A DNA stretch of 64,000 nucleotides from Clitopilus passeckerianus. Lineage: Eukaryota; Basidiomycota; Agaricomycetes; Agaricales; Entolomataceae. Shown here in pieces: positions 35,832-48,170 of this stretch. Each line of letters starts with the position of its first letter. The first letter of the stretch is position 1. The position numbers and the translations under genes are program-made. The stretch spans positions 806,001-870,000 of the forward strand of contig CALYLX010000066.1 in the NCBI GenBank assembly GCA_944990035.1, given 5' to 3'. The notes under the pieces were generated by a model. That model was not told where the DNA came from, did no database searches, and saw nothing but the letters and a program-made list of their open reading frames with translations.

Positions 35832-38800
35832 ATGCCCGTCTTGTAAGTATTCACCTTCATCTCCCCCTATCGTACCCTACTAACTCATATGACAGCACAC
35901 CAGTACCAACACTGGCTGAAAGCGACGTTAACTCGTCGACATCCGGCACAGTCTCCCTCACTTTTCTTCCTCTCCTCAGCATATCTATTCTTATTCCCAT
36001 TATCCTCTTCTTTACCTATCGTCTATTTAAACGGGCACCCACTCTTCCCATTCGTCTTCCTCTCCCAGCAGCATGGAGCCAGTGGCTTCGCGGTGCCGCC
36101 AAGGGTCAGAGCACCAAGTCTCGACTCCCCCCCTCCAGAGTTCCCCAGTTCATCAAAAGGCTATCAGGTCTCTCCCAGGTGGAGTTGCTGCCTACAGCTA
36201 TCAAGTCCATCCCTACCCCTTCTTCCTCACCCTACGCCTACCAAGTCGCCTTCCAGCCTGTTCCTACAAGACCCGGCCACTCAACAGCCATGGACACCCG
36301 GAACCTACTTTCGAGGTCTCCCAGCCCTGGAGATGCAGACGACTACTTCCTCTCACCGACTAAACCACAAGACTGGGATCTCTCAGCCGCTGCACCTCCT
36401 ACACTACCCCTACGGCCCATATCCGCCCCTCCCCAACCCAGGAGTCCAAGCCCCAAACCCGCCTGGTCTCCCGTGAAGGCGAAGCGGTCACAAACAGAGC
36501 AGCATGTCCGAGCGAAGAGTACACCATTCCGGTTAAACATCACCTCCCTCTTCACCTCTCACAAACCCCCACCCTCCCGTGCAAGCTCAGTGAGCCCGTA
36601 CAGCCATAAACGCAGCAAGTCCCTCGGTGTTCCAATCCGTTTGGTATCCCACAGCCCTCCGTCACCTACCTCCTCCCTCGCACCCCTGATCGATTTCTCG
36701 ATCTCCTCAGCTCCTGTTTCATCCATTGGGATGTCACGAACTGCGAGTGTGGCGACTGAAGCCTCAGATCTGGGTGCGAGGAAGATTTCGTCGCCGGCGC
36801 CTCTCATTCCTGGTTTACCTATCCCCTCGTCTGGTTTGGAATTGGGAAATATCCCCACTCCGGAGCCGTTGCCGATATTCAAGCTCATCGACGCTCCTAC
36901 ACCCGAGAAACAACCTCTGCCTTCTCAGTACGGTTCCCACCTCACCGAGACGCCCCTAGGCCCCCTAGCTTTGGTCCGAACTGTCCAATTGCAATCCACC
37001 CCAACCAAACCCCCACCACGTGCCCAAAAACGTGGTCGTGGTCGGGTGGATGAGCCTCTTGTGCGGTTGAGCGATTCGGGTGATGAAGGCTCTGATGAAG
37101 AGGATGAAGAGGTGGAGGTGGAGGCCATTCAGTTGAAGCCTATCACGCCTATGAAGAAACGCATGGTGAACGTTCCATCGCCGATCGCACTCCCCCCGCT
37201 CCCGCTGTCTCGGGCTACATCCGTTGGTCAAGATTCGATTCTTGTCGATATCGAGTCGCCTCTGAGGAGTCCGGCATCTCTCAGACTCGCCCCGGAGGTC
37301 GAAGCTAGGACGGAGCAGATTTTGGTGGACATTGACCAGTCTGAGGAAGACAAGGAGAAGATGTATCCTGACGCCACAGCGGGAGGAGAAGGAGGGTTCA
37401 AGTACCCCTTCCCGATGCCTATGACTCCTCCGCCTACAGCTCCAGGTCCTAGTATGGGCTGGGCTTTGGAGAGTCATAAAGGTGAAGTCTGGGGGTGGAG
37501 TTCGAGTGGTGGTGGTAAGTTCCTGATACCCATTTTTTCTCGTTTTTGTTCGGAGAGCTGATTGATTGGACCCCCGCAATGTAGGTATGAGCATGAGGAA
37601 TGATGAAGACCCGTTCATCCCTAAGGCAGAAAGGGAACTGGAACGAGAGCGACCCTTGTCGCCGATTATGACGATGGACGTGTTTGAGGACCCGTTTGCG
37701 GATCCGGCGGATGTTACCTTCGTTGACGAGGTTGAGGAGGAGTCGACCGCCGCCATGTCTAGCAAGCAGGAGATCGAGGTCGAGCCCCTCGCTCTACTCG
37801 CAGTCTCCAAAGAGGCCATCGAGCACAAGCAGGAGTTCTCTCCCTGGGACGAGTGTCAAGAAGACGAACTGAAGGAGGACGCTGAGGACGCGAAAGACGC
37901 GTGGATGACTGAAGACGAGAAAACTATGGTCGCTGCTGAGGTCAGCCGCCTGGTTGAAGACGATGAGGATGTTGAGGTGGAAGTTGCGGTTGTGTTGATT
38001 GAGGAGGAGACGAGGGAGCCTGTTGGTGTGGTTGATTGTGTTGTCAGAAGTGTGTCGAAGGAGGAGGAGGACGATGAGGGTGTTGTTGCAGAGGAAGAGG
38101 AAGCGGAAGTTGACTTGCCTACGCCAGTCGTGGACAAAGAGGAGCAGAAGGTTGTCGTTGGCGAAGTTCAAGAGGATGTTGTCCCAATTTCCATTAGCTT
38201 GGAACAACAGGGCGACTTCCCAGATCCCGAACTCCTCCCCCTACCCGTTATTTCCGCCCCACTGCCCATCATCGTACCCCAACCCATCCTTCTTTCCCCC
38301 GCTCCCATTTCCCCTATATGCTCAGTCGAGACCAAGTCTCCTGAGCGAGAAATCCAACTTCAAACCCCCACCCCTCCTGCTTCACCTCCCCCTCCGCCCA
38401 GCTTGAGCCGAACCACCTCTAGGTCCCTTTCGCGGCTTCAGACACCCGTGGCTAGTCCGAGACTGAAACTCGTGATTGAGCTGCCGGACGATGAACCTGC
38501 TTATACTGGGTCTATTACTGTCGTTCCACCTTCGGCACGACCTGTTGAGGATCAGTCTACGGTGGTGACGCCCGTTTCACCGCGGCCAATGTGGGGGCAA
38601 TTGGACATGCCTGTTGAAGATGACGTTCCCGTACAGAACCTCGAGGTGTCAATACCCGAGCCCGAAGTCGTTGTGTCCTTGAGTGTAGACGAGGAGGAGG
38701 TCACTGTCACCGAGACTATCCCCGTCGCAGGGCAGCTTTCCAAGGAGGTTGTTGAAGAGGCGCAAGCCGAACAAGAGCAGGATGACGACGAGGACATCCT

Positions 38801-39071
38801 CTCCTCCCCCATCCCAGGCTCCTTCCCATCTGCGTCACCACCTGCCTATGTGCAGTCGCCACTGGCCGAGAAGAGCGGTAGACCCATCTCTCAGGCTGAT
38901 ATCTCTGCGCATCTGCGTCATATCCAGAAACCACGGTCTGCGATCGATATCGCTCTGGCGATGCAGCTTCGTCCAGGCTTGGGTCCTGGTGCAGATCCTG
39001 CCTGGATGGTACGGTTCTTGATGTCGGTATTCGGGTGGTTTGTAGTTGCTGTGAGCGGTAATATTCAGTGA
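35832..39071 (+). CDS. 1038-aa low-complexity single-pass membrane protein
   Basis: No recognisable domain. Three exons (35832-35842, 35896-37514, 37585-39071) with GT-AG introns total 3117 nt, exactly in phase. Exon 1 is only 11 nt and encodes M-P-V plus two bases; I chose it because joining it restores an N-terminal hydrophobic segment (L-L-S-I-S-I-L-I-P-I-I-L-F-F at about residues 25-40) followed by R-L-F-K-R. The rest is Ser/Pro-rich, then strongly acidic (repeated E-E-E, D-D-E), with Pro-rich runs. A compact, more ordinary stretch near the C-terminus (R-P-I-S-Q-A-D-I-S-A-H-L-R) may be a short folded or interaction segment. Likely a membrane-anchored, largely disordered protein with the bulk cytosolic. 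It separates the two divergent P450 pairs, but I see no functional tie. Confidence 0.75.
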
Positions 39072-40038
39072 TTATGATATATGTAGGATGGACCATTATT
39101 CTCATACTTATACCAACTGGATACTATAGACCCTACTACCAGGAACACTCTTTCCTCATATTCTCGGAGACAATCATACCTTTACACGACACTGACACTG
39201 ATTACATATCATGTACATTCATTACGCATGCATACAGTAGCATACCAGCTATTTAATAGTATCAAGTTTTTCCTTCATTGGTGCGCCTCTGTGGGACTGG
39301 GCAAATCCGCATATGGGCGTGATACACTTAGTAAGCGTATAGCCACCAAAAGATTATCCAGGACACTTTTGTGAACGTCCACAAGTATAAACCGGTCATT
39401 TGAACTATATAATGATAGATGTAACAATATAGATCGTTAATACACGCTATAACTCAGCCAGAAGATCATGGGACGTTAACGAACAGGGATACCGGACACT
39501 TTTTCTATCGCTGATAGGCTGAACAAACATGGGTAAACAGCACGCCGCGTTGGCGGGGATTACCCACTCCCAGCCTTTGTGGTCTCCAAATAGAACTTTA
39601 CAATGAAGTCTTCTTCTGAGCGGTCCGCCCAATCCCTTGCGGACCGCACGGTTTCGTCCTTCGAACAAAAATCACGGATCAGTGGCTGTGCTAAATCATT
39701 CGGTAACACCCGAAGAGACCAATTTGTGATGAACTCTGCGTTGCGGCTCACCGTCTTCCAATTCGTTCCAAGTTTATTTACTCGACGCTGGTTGGAGAAA
39801 CGACGGCAAATGGTCAACATCATACGCGCCACTTTGAACCTGGGAAGCTACGGATGATACTATTGATTTTCCGTCAGATTTTCCGTTCTTTTCTGATACC
39901 CTGTGACTTGGTATGGATATGAACAGCATGGCATGGCTTGTCAAGCAGACCCAGGGAGGACAAACACCAAGATGGCTATACCGGATCCGAACTATCGCCT
40001 CTCTCTCTGTGACCGACGGGAGCTTCTCGACCCTACAG
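39072..40038. other. intergenic, nothing recognised
   Basis: Region upstream of CYP-3. An in-frame upstream ATG at 39913 exists, but the 40039 start fits the family anchor better. Confidence 0.45.
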
Positions 40039-42197
40039 ATGTCTGGCTTAAACATTGTCGTCCCGATTGCGCTTAGCGTCCTTGGGTGGTTTGCTATCAG
40101 GAACCTGGGCACTTCAAAGAAGAAGGAACATTATCCTATTCCTCCTAGTCCTCCTTCGGACCCAATAATAGGACATGCACGAACGCTGCTGGCGGCTTAT
40201 GGCCGCGAAGATGTTGTGTTCCATGAGTTGGGCCTGAAGTACGGTGCGTATTACGTACTTCAATTCACGTCAAATGCAGAGTCTAAGCCTAATAATTTTC
40301 AAGGTGGGATTGTGTATCTAAAAGCCTTAGGGCAAGGCGTTGTTGTCCTCAATGACCTTTCCATTGCCGGAGATCTGCTCGACAAGAGAGGCTCGATTTA
40401 TTCCTCCCGACTACGGGTACCACTTGGCGAAATGTATGTTCAACGCCTGTTGTTAATCTCATGCTAACTCGTGGATCACAGCATGGGCCTGAAACAAGCG
40501 CTTCCCTTTATGCCTTACGGAAATGACTTCCGCCTTCACCGCAAACTCTTTCAGAAATACTTCCGCCAAGAGAGACGTACCGAACACCAGCCTATAGAAT
40601 TGAGGGAAGCCCGTATTCTCCTTCAAAACCTGGCAAAAACACCTGACGATTGGGAAGCCCATCTCCTTCGGTACGTCTTTCATCTGTTCAGCCAGAGGCG
40701 GCAATCTCATGCCTCATTACTCCTGTAGTTACGCAACAGCCATAATCATCGAAATTTCGTTTGGACACACAACCTCGACCAGCAACGATCCATACATCAA
40801 GATCGCCGATGACGTTCGTCATCACGTAGTTCCTTGCCTAATGAATTCCGATCCCGTTGCGTCCGGCCTTGCACTTATGTTTCCGTTCCGTTAGTTCAAC
40901 TTCTTCACTTCGACAATCAGATAAGAAGAAACTAACCACATTGCTTGACAGTCCAGTATATGCCATCATGGTTCCCCGGGTCACATTATCCCCGTCTAGC
41001 GAGAAGGGCGATGACGTATCTCGACAGGTTCTACACCTATCCACTCCAGAGTGTCCAAGCCGAGATGGTTCGTGACAGACGCACGTTGTTTCGGTCTTGG
41101 TACTCACTTGGGGGCACCCTGCAGGCTGCAGGCACCGCGAAACCTTCCTTCATGGCTGAACAGATACAACAGCTTCGCGATGGTGAAGTTGACTCTGGAG
41201 TGACACTACTTCATATCCAGGGAGCTGCTACTATGTCGTACCTTGGAGGGATGGAAACAGTATGTTTTTGCGCTGTCGAGCTCCCTCCTGTGTCTCATAC
41301 TCGGCTTTTAGACATCCTCCACGCTAGCCATATTGGTCGCGGCTATGCTTCTGCACCCGGAACACCAACAAAAAGTGCAAGCTGAGATTGATGCAGTTGT
41401 TGGAACAGGTCGTTTACCGGACTTCGGTGATCGAGACTCTTTACCGCGCTTAGAACGTGTATTACATGAAGTCCAAAGGTACCGCATTCCTTGACGCACC
41501 CTCTGCTTTGTTCTCTAACTGTGATTACACAGGTGGCAGCCCGTCATACCAATTGGTATAAATTACTGCGACCCTTTCGTGTGTGAAATATGCTCATCAC
41601 CCCGATACCAGCACCGCACTATTTGACCGAGGATGATCATTACAATGGGATGTATATTCCAAAGGGCACGCTGGTCGTGGCGAACATCAGGCACGTTCAA
41701 CCATCCTATGATAGATAGCCTTGCTGACACCGTTTGAACCAGGGGTATGAACATGGACGAGTCTACATACAAGAACCCATCTACTTTCAACCCAGATCGC
41801 TACTTACCCAAACCTGTGGGCCATGGAGAACCGTATCCAGTCACCACGTGGGGATTTGGTCGCAGGTACGCCCAAGCCCTGTTTAAGGCTGAATCAGACT
41901 CCTCACGTTTCCGTGTAGGGTTTGCCCCGGTCGTTATCTCGCTGAGGATAGCTTGTGGATCGCATCGGCCCATCTGCTTGCTACAATGTCTTTCAAGAAA
42001 CCCAAGACTAGCAAAGGAAATATTGTCGAACCTGATATCAAATTTGTTTACGGCGGTTCAACGAGGTGCGAGAAGTCATGTCTGGAAAGAATTTTGCTTA
42101 TGCCACGCCTCGCAGCCATCCTCTTCCATTTCATTGCCGCGTTGAACCTAGAAACGATGCTATCTGCCGCTTACTCAACTCTGTTGAGTTCTCATAA
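40039..42197 (+). CDS. CYP-3: cytochrome P450, CYP64/CYP5144-like
   Basis: Heme-thiolate monooxygenase, ER-anchored, needing a P450 reductase; substrate unknown. The anchor helix is M-S-G-L-N-I-V-V-P-I-A-L, then a Pro-rich hinge (P-P-S-P-P-S-D-P-I-I-G-H-A). Further landmarks are L-L-D-K-R-G-S-I-Y-S-S-R, W-F-P-G-S, the I helix G-G-M-E-T-T, the K helix E-V-Q-R, F-N-P-D-R-Y, the heme loop W-G-F-G-R-R|V-C-P-G-R-Y and the C-terminus H-P-L-P-F-H-C-R-V-E-P-R. About 11 exons join in phase with GT-AG introns, except one GC-AG intron after V-A-N-I-R (donor GCACGT near 41690). The start at 40039 gives the usual anchor length; a longer frame starts at 39913. It is tandem with CYP-4 and divergent from CYP-1/2. 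Confidence 0.85.
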
Positions 42198-42735
42198 TGG
42201 TTTACCAGGAGTATATTTAAGATCATTTTAAGCTCTTTATATTAGGCCTCGCATGCATTACTACTTTCTCTTCTGGGATAAAACTGGGATATGAACATCT
42301 TGCGTGATAAGGTTTTGGTGTGTGGATGCAGGTACTTGCCTGGGACCCAACCTGGGTAACTAATTTCGGATTCCATACCGAAGGTCGGTAGTCACGGATA
42401 CTTGGAACGCTGGCGGTTCTTTAGTAGCCCACATCTCTGAAAACCCCGCAGCTACACGCGCAAATGCTAACTGGTGGCCTTGGGGTGCACTTTACTGGAA
42501 CTTTGCGGCCCGAGAATCGACGCACCGGACTTTGAAATGGCTCTCAACCACACACTACATTATTTGTACCAAAAGCAGTTTTAATGACCGGCCTGGTGCT
42601 CACCTGGGACTACTCAGGGATCTACCAGAGGCGCTGTTTGCCGACTAAATGAATCGGACATTCTCGAGGCACTTAGTCTGATAAGAGAGTGCCAGCCAAC
42701 ACCCATCGTAACCCACCCGCCATTGTCTCTGTGCT
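42198..42735. other. intergenic between CYP-3 and CYP-4
   Basis: Presumed terminator of CYP-3 and promoter of CYP-4; no specific element identified. Confidence 0.45.
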
Positions 42736-44888
42736 ATGCCAACTCTGACGACTATCCAGGCTGTCGGTATTGCTTCTGTGTTATGGCTCCTCTTCAGAGC
42801 TCTCACCACGAAGCGCATACGATCGGCATTGCCACTTCCACCGAGCCCCCCAAGGGACCCAATTATCGGTCATGCTAGGTTGCTGTTGGGCGCCTATGGC
42901 ACCGAGGACCGCACTTTCCATGAGCTAGGGAAGAAATATGGTGATTCCATCTGCTATTCCATAGTAGACGGGGGCTTACTCGTCTAAGGACCCATCGTTT
43001 TCATGAGCACGCTTGGACAATCGGTTGCGGTCGTCAATGATCTTCGTACTGCTGAGGAGTTGCTTGAGAAGAGAGGGTCGATCTATTGCTCAAGGACAAC
43101 TGTCTACCTAGCCGAGTTGTAAGCTGCATCTCTTAAACTGACATCGATATTTCTCATTTTTCTGCTACTAGGATGGGAGTCACCCAATCGCTTCCACTCA
43201 TGCCGTACGGAGAAGACTTCAGGAGACACAGGAAAATGTTTCAAAAGTATTTTCGGCAAGATCGTGCCCACGAACACCAACCCACGCAGGTCAGAGAAAC
43301 TCAAATCATGCTACAGAATATCACAGAAACGCCGAACTCTTGGTCAAATCATCTCCTTCGGTAGGGATACGATTTGTTTGTATCATCGGCAAACTAATCC
43401 AGGCCGGTTGAAAGCTATGCGACTGCAATTATCATTGACGTTGGTTTCGGGCATATTGTATCTGATGATAAAGATCCATATATTGAGATTGCTGACGACT
43501 TCTGTCAACATGTCATGCCCACTCTGATGACCTCGGACCCCATAGCTGTGGGTATGGGGCCGCTATTCCGATTCTGTAGGTTGCGTTTCCCCAGAAGATT
43601 GGATCACTGATGTGAGCCAGTCTTTTCGCCAATCCTACACCTTTAGTGCAATACTTTCCGTCGTGGTTTCCTCTCGCACACTACCCAAGACGTGCCCGAC
43701 AGGTCAGGAAGTATGCGGAACGAATCTACGATTATCCCCTCGCTGATGTGCAGAAAAAGTTGGTCCGTTATTTGGGACAGAAAATGGTGGACCATGGCTG
43801 ACGGTCTTCATTCAGGCGAATGGCACCGCACAACCCTCTTTTCTCGTAACTCAACTCGAGGAACTTCGCAGCGGTGAAATCGAAGCTGGCATCGGTCTCG
43901 AGCACATCCAAGGTGCTGCGGCCATTACCTATGTTGCTGGCGCAGAAACGGTGAGTCCAATGTCATCTATATGCGTCGAAACGGCTGCCAATCCGAGTCA
44001 TCTCGTAGACGTCAAACTCCCTCGCTGTAATCATCGCTGCCATGGTTCTGCATCCCGAATACCAATATAAAGTCCAGGATGAAATAGACAAAGTCGTTGG
44101 GGTTTCAAGACTTCCGGAGTTCAGGGACCGTGACTCCCTTCCTTACCTCGAGCATGTATTGCAAGAAGCAGCGAGGTAATTCGTGGTGCTAACAACTGTG
44201 CTGTCACAATCAGGCTGAGATTCACTAGATGGCAACCTATAGTTTCTTTACGTTCGTTCTCATGCATTCGCATCTAACAGCTTCTGATAATAACTTTCTG
44301 ACAGAGCCACACCAGTCGATCGAAGACGATGTCTATAATGGCATGTTTATACCGAAGGGGACCGTAGTTATCGCGAACGCTAGGTATTTACACATTCTCT
44401 ACCCCACCGAATGCACTACTGATGCAAGGCCCACAGGGGAATGACATTAGATGAAGCCCTATACAGAGACCCACTAGCCTTCGATCCTGACCGATATATC
44501 CCCAAGCCAGAAGGCCGAGGAGAACCCTATCCTGCCACTACGTTCGGGTTCGGAAGGAGGTGAGCTCGCTCTCCGCCAATAATGTTCTGCCATAACCGGG
44601 GAAAATCCTTTCAGAATCTGCCCTGGTCGCTACCTTGGAGGTGATAGTGTGTGGATAGCGGCGGCTCGTTTACTTGCAACGATGAGAATTGGACCAGCCA
44701 TTGGTGCTGATGGAATAGAGATTGCTCCCGAGATTGAATTTGAGTACGGCGGTGCAACGAGGTGAGCTTCCTGCGAGTATCTTTAGGTTCTAATCACCAA
44801 TTGAGTGTGCAGTCATCCCAAGCCCTTCCAATGTAGCATTCAGCCTAGAAGCGAACAGGCGCGTCAACTCATCTCTGGGGAACTATAA
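42736..44888 (+). CDS. CYP-4: cytochrome P450, CYP64/CYP5144-like
   Basis: The best-preserved P450 in the window; ER monooxygenase, substrate unknown. The anchor is M-P-T-L-T-T-I-Q-A-V-G-I-A-S-V-L-W-L-L, then P-L-P-P-S-P-P-R-D-P-I-I-G-H-A and L-L-E-K-R-G-S-I-Y. The I helix is V-A-G-A-E-T|T, the K helix E-A-A-R-W, then E-D-D-V-Y-N-G-M-F-I-P-K-G-T and F-D-P-D-R-Y. The heme loop T-F-G-F-G-R-R|I-C-P-G-R-Y matches the F-x-x-G-x-R-x-C-x-G consensus, and the C-terminus is H-P-K-P-F-Q-C-S-I-Q-P-R. I traced every intron and found GT-AG ends with phases matching CYP-3, and no frame lesion. Its introns are at the same sites as in CYP-1 to CYP-3, showing that the four are local duplicates. Confidence 0.88.
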
Positions 44889-47800
44889 CCACATCGGCCT
44901 GAATTCGAAGAGGGGCGGCTATGTCTATTACATTAGTGCAAATGTCCGCACAAAATCTAATCATGGGTCCTTTCCTTGTAGCTTGAATAAGGCCATATAT
45001 TTCTGTGTTGCTGTAAGTTACGCCGTAATTCTGGAGTAATTTAATATCGACTCGCTGAATTATTTATCTTTGCATTTATCGGAATGAAGGCTAATTAGGG
45101 CTGAGATCAAAAGCGGCCGATTTTCTTCCGGCAAACGGCTATTGACATCGTGACTGAGCGATGCCGAGACCTGGCATCTGGCGGTGTTCCAATTGCCTGT
45201 GGCAGCCAGCCTCCCTCAGTGTGCACATTGGTCCAGAGTCACCACTTGACCTTTTGGAACCAGCTACTTAAGATGTCTGCAAAATCGATTAGAAATCCTT
45301 CCTAAATTCTTCCAGCGGGCTCCGAAGCAACTACCCGGTGGATGCGACCGCTTCATATTGGCTGCTGCGAGGAGACCCCTGCACCTTTTTTCCGACATGT
45401 CCGCGCAGAGATCATATTAAATCACAAGACACTGCGGTCAAAGCTGGGTCTCTGATGTGCTCACATGTGCCCTGTCTTAAGGGTAAACGCAAGAGGCCTT
45501 TATTGTCGCCATATTCGATGATGGTGGCATCAACAATTGAGAAGTCCTGGTCACTTACGCAGGTATTTAGCGCTCGAACCTGGAATTGGCATATCTTCAA
45601 TGACTTCCTGGCCAGATTATCACAGGGCTTGCTTTCGGTCTCGCGTTATCTCCGCGAGTTTTTGATGATGAAATATCAATTACTTATCCACTGTTAGTTG
45701 TCAAGGGTCACACTGCTCCAACCCTGGACTTAAATTGCTATCCGATATGTTTCCTATCTTATCGTGTTGTGCGCATAATGAGGAGGGAACGGTAAGTCCG
45801 GGCCACATACTTCCAGCACTGCTGCTTACCCGAATTTAATCATCCCTGCGATGACCTGGAGTAGTTGCACCTGCTGGGGCTAACTTCCTGCCTTCGTCTA
45901 GTCCCTCCACATCCATCACACCCATCGATATACCTTCCATATTCTTTCCGTTGTACTAACTACAGAGCTTCTGATAGATCGATCCACGAGAGTATCTATG
46001 CGTAAAAATGCCGGGAACTTCTTCGGACGCATTCTAGCTACCCTGCTCGAAAAGAATAATATTCCCTCCGGAAATGATAATTCCACGTCTTCGTGCCTCG
46101 CAGCCAATTTTGGTATGAGAAGATTTGAAGGCATTGGACGCAAGTTTTTCAGACATTTTCTGACGTATCACCGCCAAGGCTGCGATGCTTTTGACAACCC
46201 CTGGTCACGGTGAGCTAAGGGTTGGCGCCAGTGCCCAAGAGATAGTCAGGCTCAGAGTAGAGCCGGACCTGCAAATTATTGGCTGCTACTATGAATATCG
46301 CCTGGACTCGAACTTTGGACTTCGAGCTTATTTATTTTTCAAATCGCGAAATAAAGATTTACTGACAATGGAGCCCCCAAGGAAGAGGGAGGTAGACACA
46401 TTGCATCAGACTCCACCAACGCGACGATCCCGGTGATTCAAAAGAATTACTTCCAACCCCTAGGGCCCGACAGTGCTCCGCGGAATGTTCGTTTCATTTG
46501 TATTTCTGATTCATTAATGAATTCAGCGTTCCTCAAGATAATCAAGCTCGAAGGCAACATCGTAGCATTGAGATGTTGTCACTTCTTTCCCGATATGCTC
46601 TTCCGAGGTACAAATGAGCTATAAAGCTCGCATTTGGGGGCCTCGCGTTGAATGGACACAACCTGGTCCGCATTCAAAGTGTGATATGATCAATGGGACT
46701 CTAACTTCACAATTGTCCCAATAGGCAAGAGAACAGCTATGGCACATGTCCCTGATCGAAGCTCTAAAACGCTATTTCCCGCCAGTTGCTCCCGTTTGAA
46801 TCCCGTCTGAACGATGATCAATCCTCTCTTCCTCCCAAGTTTCATCAACTATTGGCGATCATGACTAGAAAGCCTCCGTGGAATGAGATATCGTCTGGCC
46901 GTTAATGGATATTTGCACGTCATCTCAGGGTGCTCGGTACCTTGGTTCTTATCTCCGGGTGAGCCCATTCCTCGCCGAAGCTCTTCACTTCTCATCGGTG
47001 TTTCTAGTGACATCACCGTGAAAGATGGAACGGCGTCAAAGGCGTCAGTAATCCGTGAGTATGCAAAGAAGTCATGGACGATGGGCAGCCGAACATGCCA
47101 GAAGCACGCCCTTATCATGACAGAACAAGTTCCCCTCAATTTGACCTACCTAGAATAACTCGACCTGGTTTTTGGTAGGATAGGTTCCCAGACAGTTCTG
47201 TGGGCTGGCAGCGACAGCGAACACGTTGCTATTAACTGACCTATTTGGGCTGTGGCGCACTCAAGTGTAGGGGCTTAGTATCTCAAGATATCCGTGATCG
47301 CACGAAATGAAAAGTAATATCGGGGAATTGGAGTCGAAGGTATGGGAGGAGTATTTTCCGGGACTATTCCATGCAACCTCCTGTCGGCTGTTGCTGTCGT
47401 CAGAATCAATCACTCTGCCCAGTCACTTTAAGTATAATCGGTCTGCGATGGCGCTCTGACTGCACTACACGGGCTTATCTGTAGCTATTTAAGACCTGGT
47501 GTCGAGGAGTAGAAACCCCCAACCTCCACGGCATTCATCTTGACACCGCAAGCTTCGAAAGCCACTACACTCCGAGCGCTCTTAACGCACTTTCTATCGA
47601 GCTTGTAATCTTCGACGATGTGTCACCGTACCGTTCAAGCTACCAAGCATGCTTGCGGTCATGACGTCCCGATCTCCGAGAGCCGGGTTCGCATACTCAA
47701 TCCCGCCTTGAAGCTGGCAAACTAATACCATTCCAGGTTGACTGCCGATCGCCACGCTGTCGTTATAGTTCGTTGCATCCGCCCAACTGCAAGGACTGTG

Positions 47801-48170
47801 CCCAAAGCTGCCTGCAATGGTAAGTGTAAAACCTTCTCGGCGAAAGCGATTACTGATCATTCGCCACTGTAGGCTACGGCCCGCTCAGACTGTCGTCGCG
47901 GCCAGCCTCGCAACCGCCTGCCCACACTGCGCGTCTCGCAAGTAGTCCGCTGACCACAGCTTCAGCAACACTATTGAGGCCGATGGTAATTTCACCACCT
48001 ATGACGATTCACTTCCCATACACGCTTAGATAGATGATAGACACCCTGGACTGTTCTGACCTTCCGCAGACTAGTCGTTCTGATAGACAATTTAGATACC
48101 ATTTTCGTACATAGATATTCTGATATGCTTTGTAACTCCTCCGATTCATCTAACATGTGCTATACCCCTA
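44889..48170. other. 3.3-kb region without a supportable gene
   Basis: Short frames only (the longest are about 119 codons on plus at 45338 and 96 on minus at 46849). I recognise no domain, exon chain, RNA gene or transposon protein. Candidate exons around 47594-47860 could not be extended. Confidence 0.45.

Noticed and set aside
37794..38207. Minus-strand frames rich in Ser/Thr or Asn/Leu
   Set aside because: Antisense shadows of the acidic Glu/Asp-rich exon of the 1038-aa protein.
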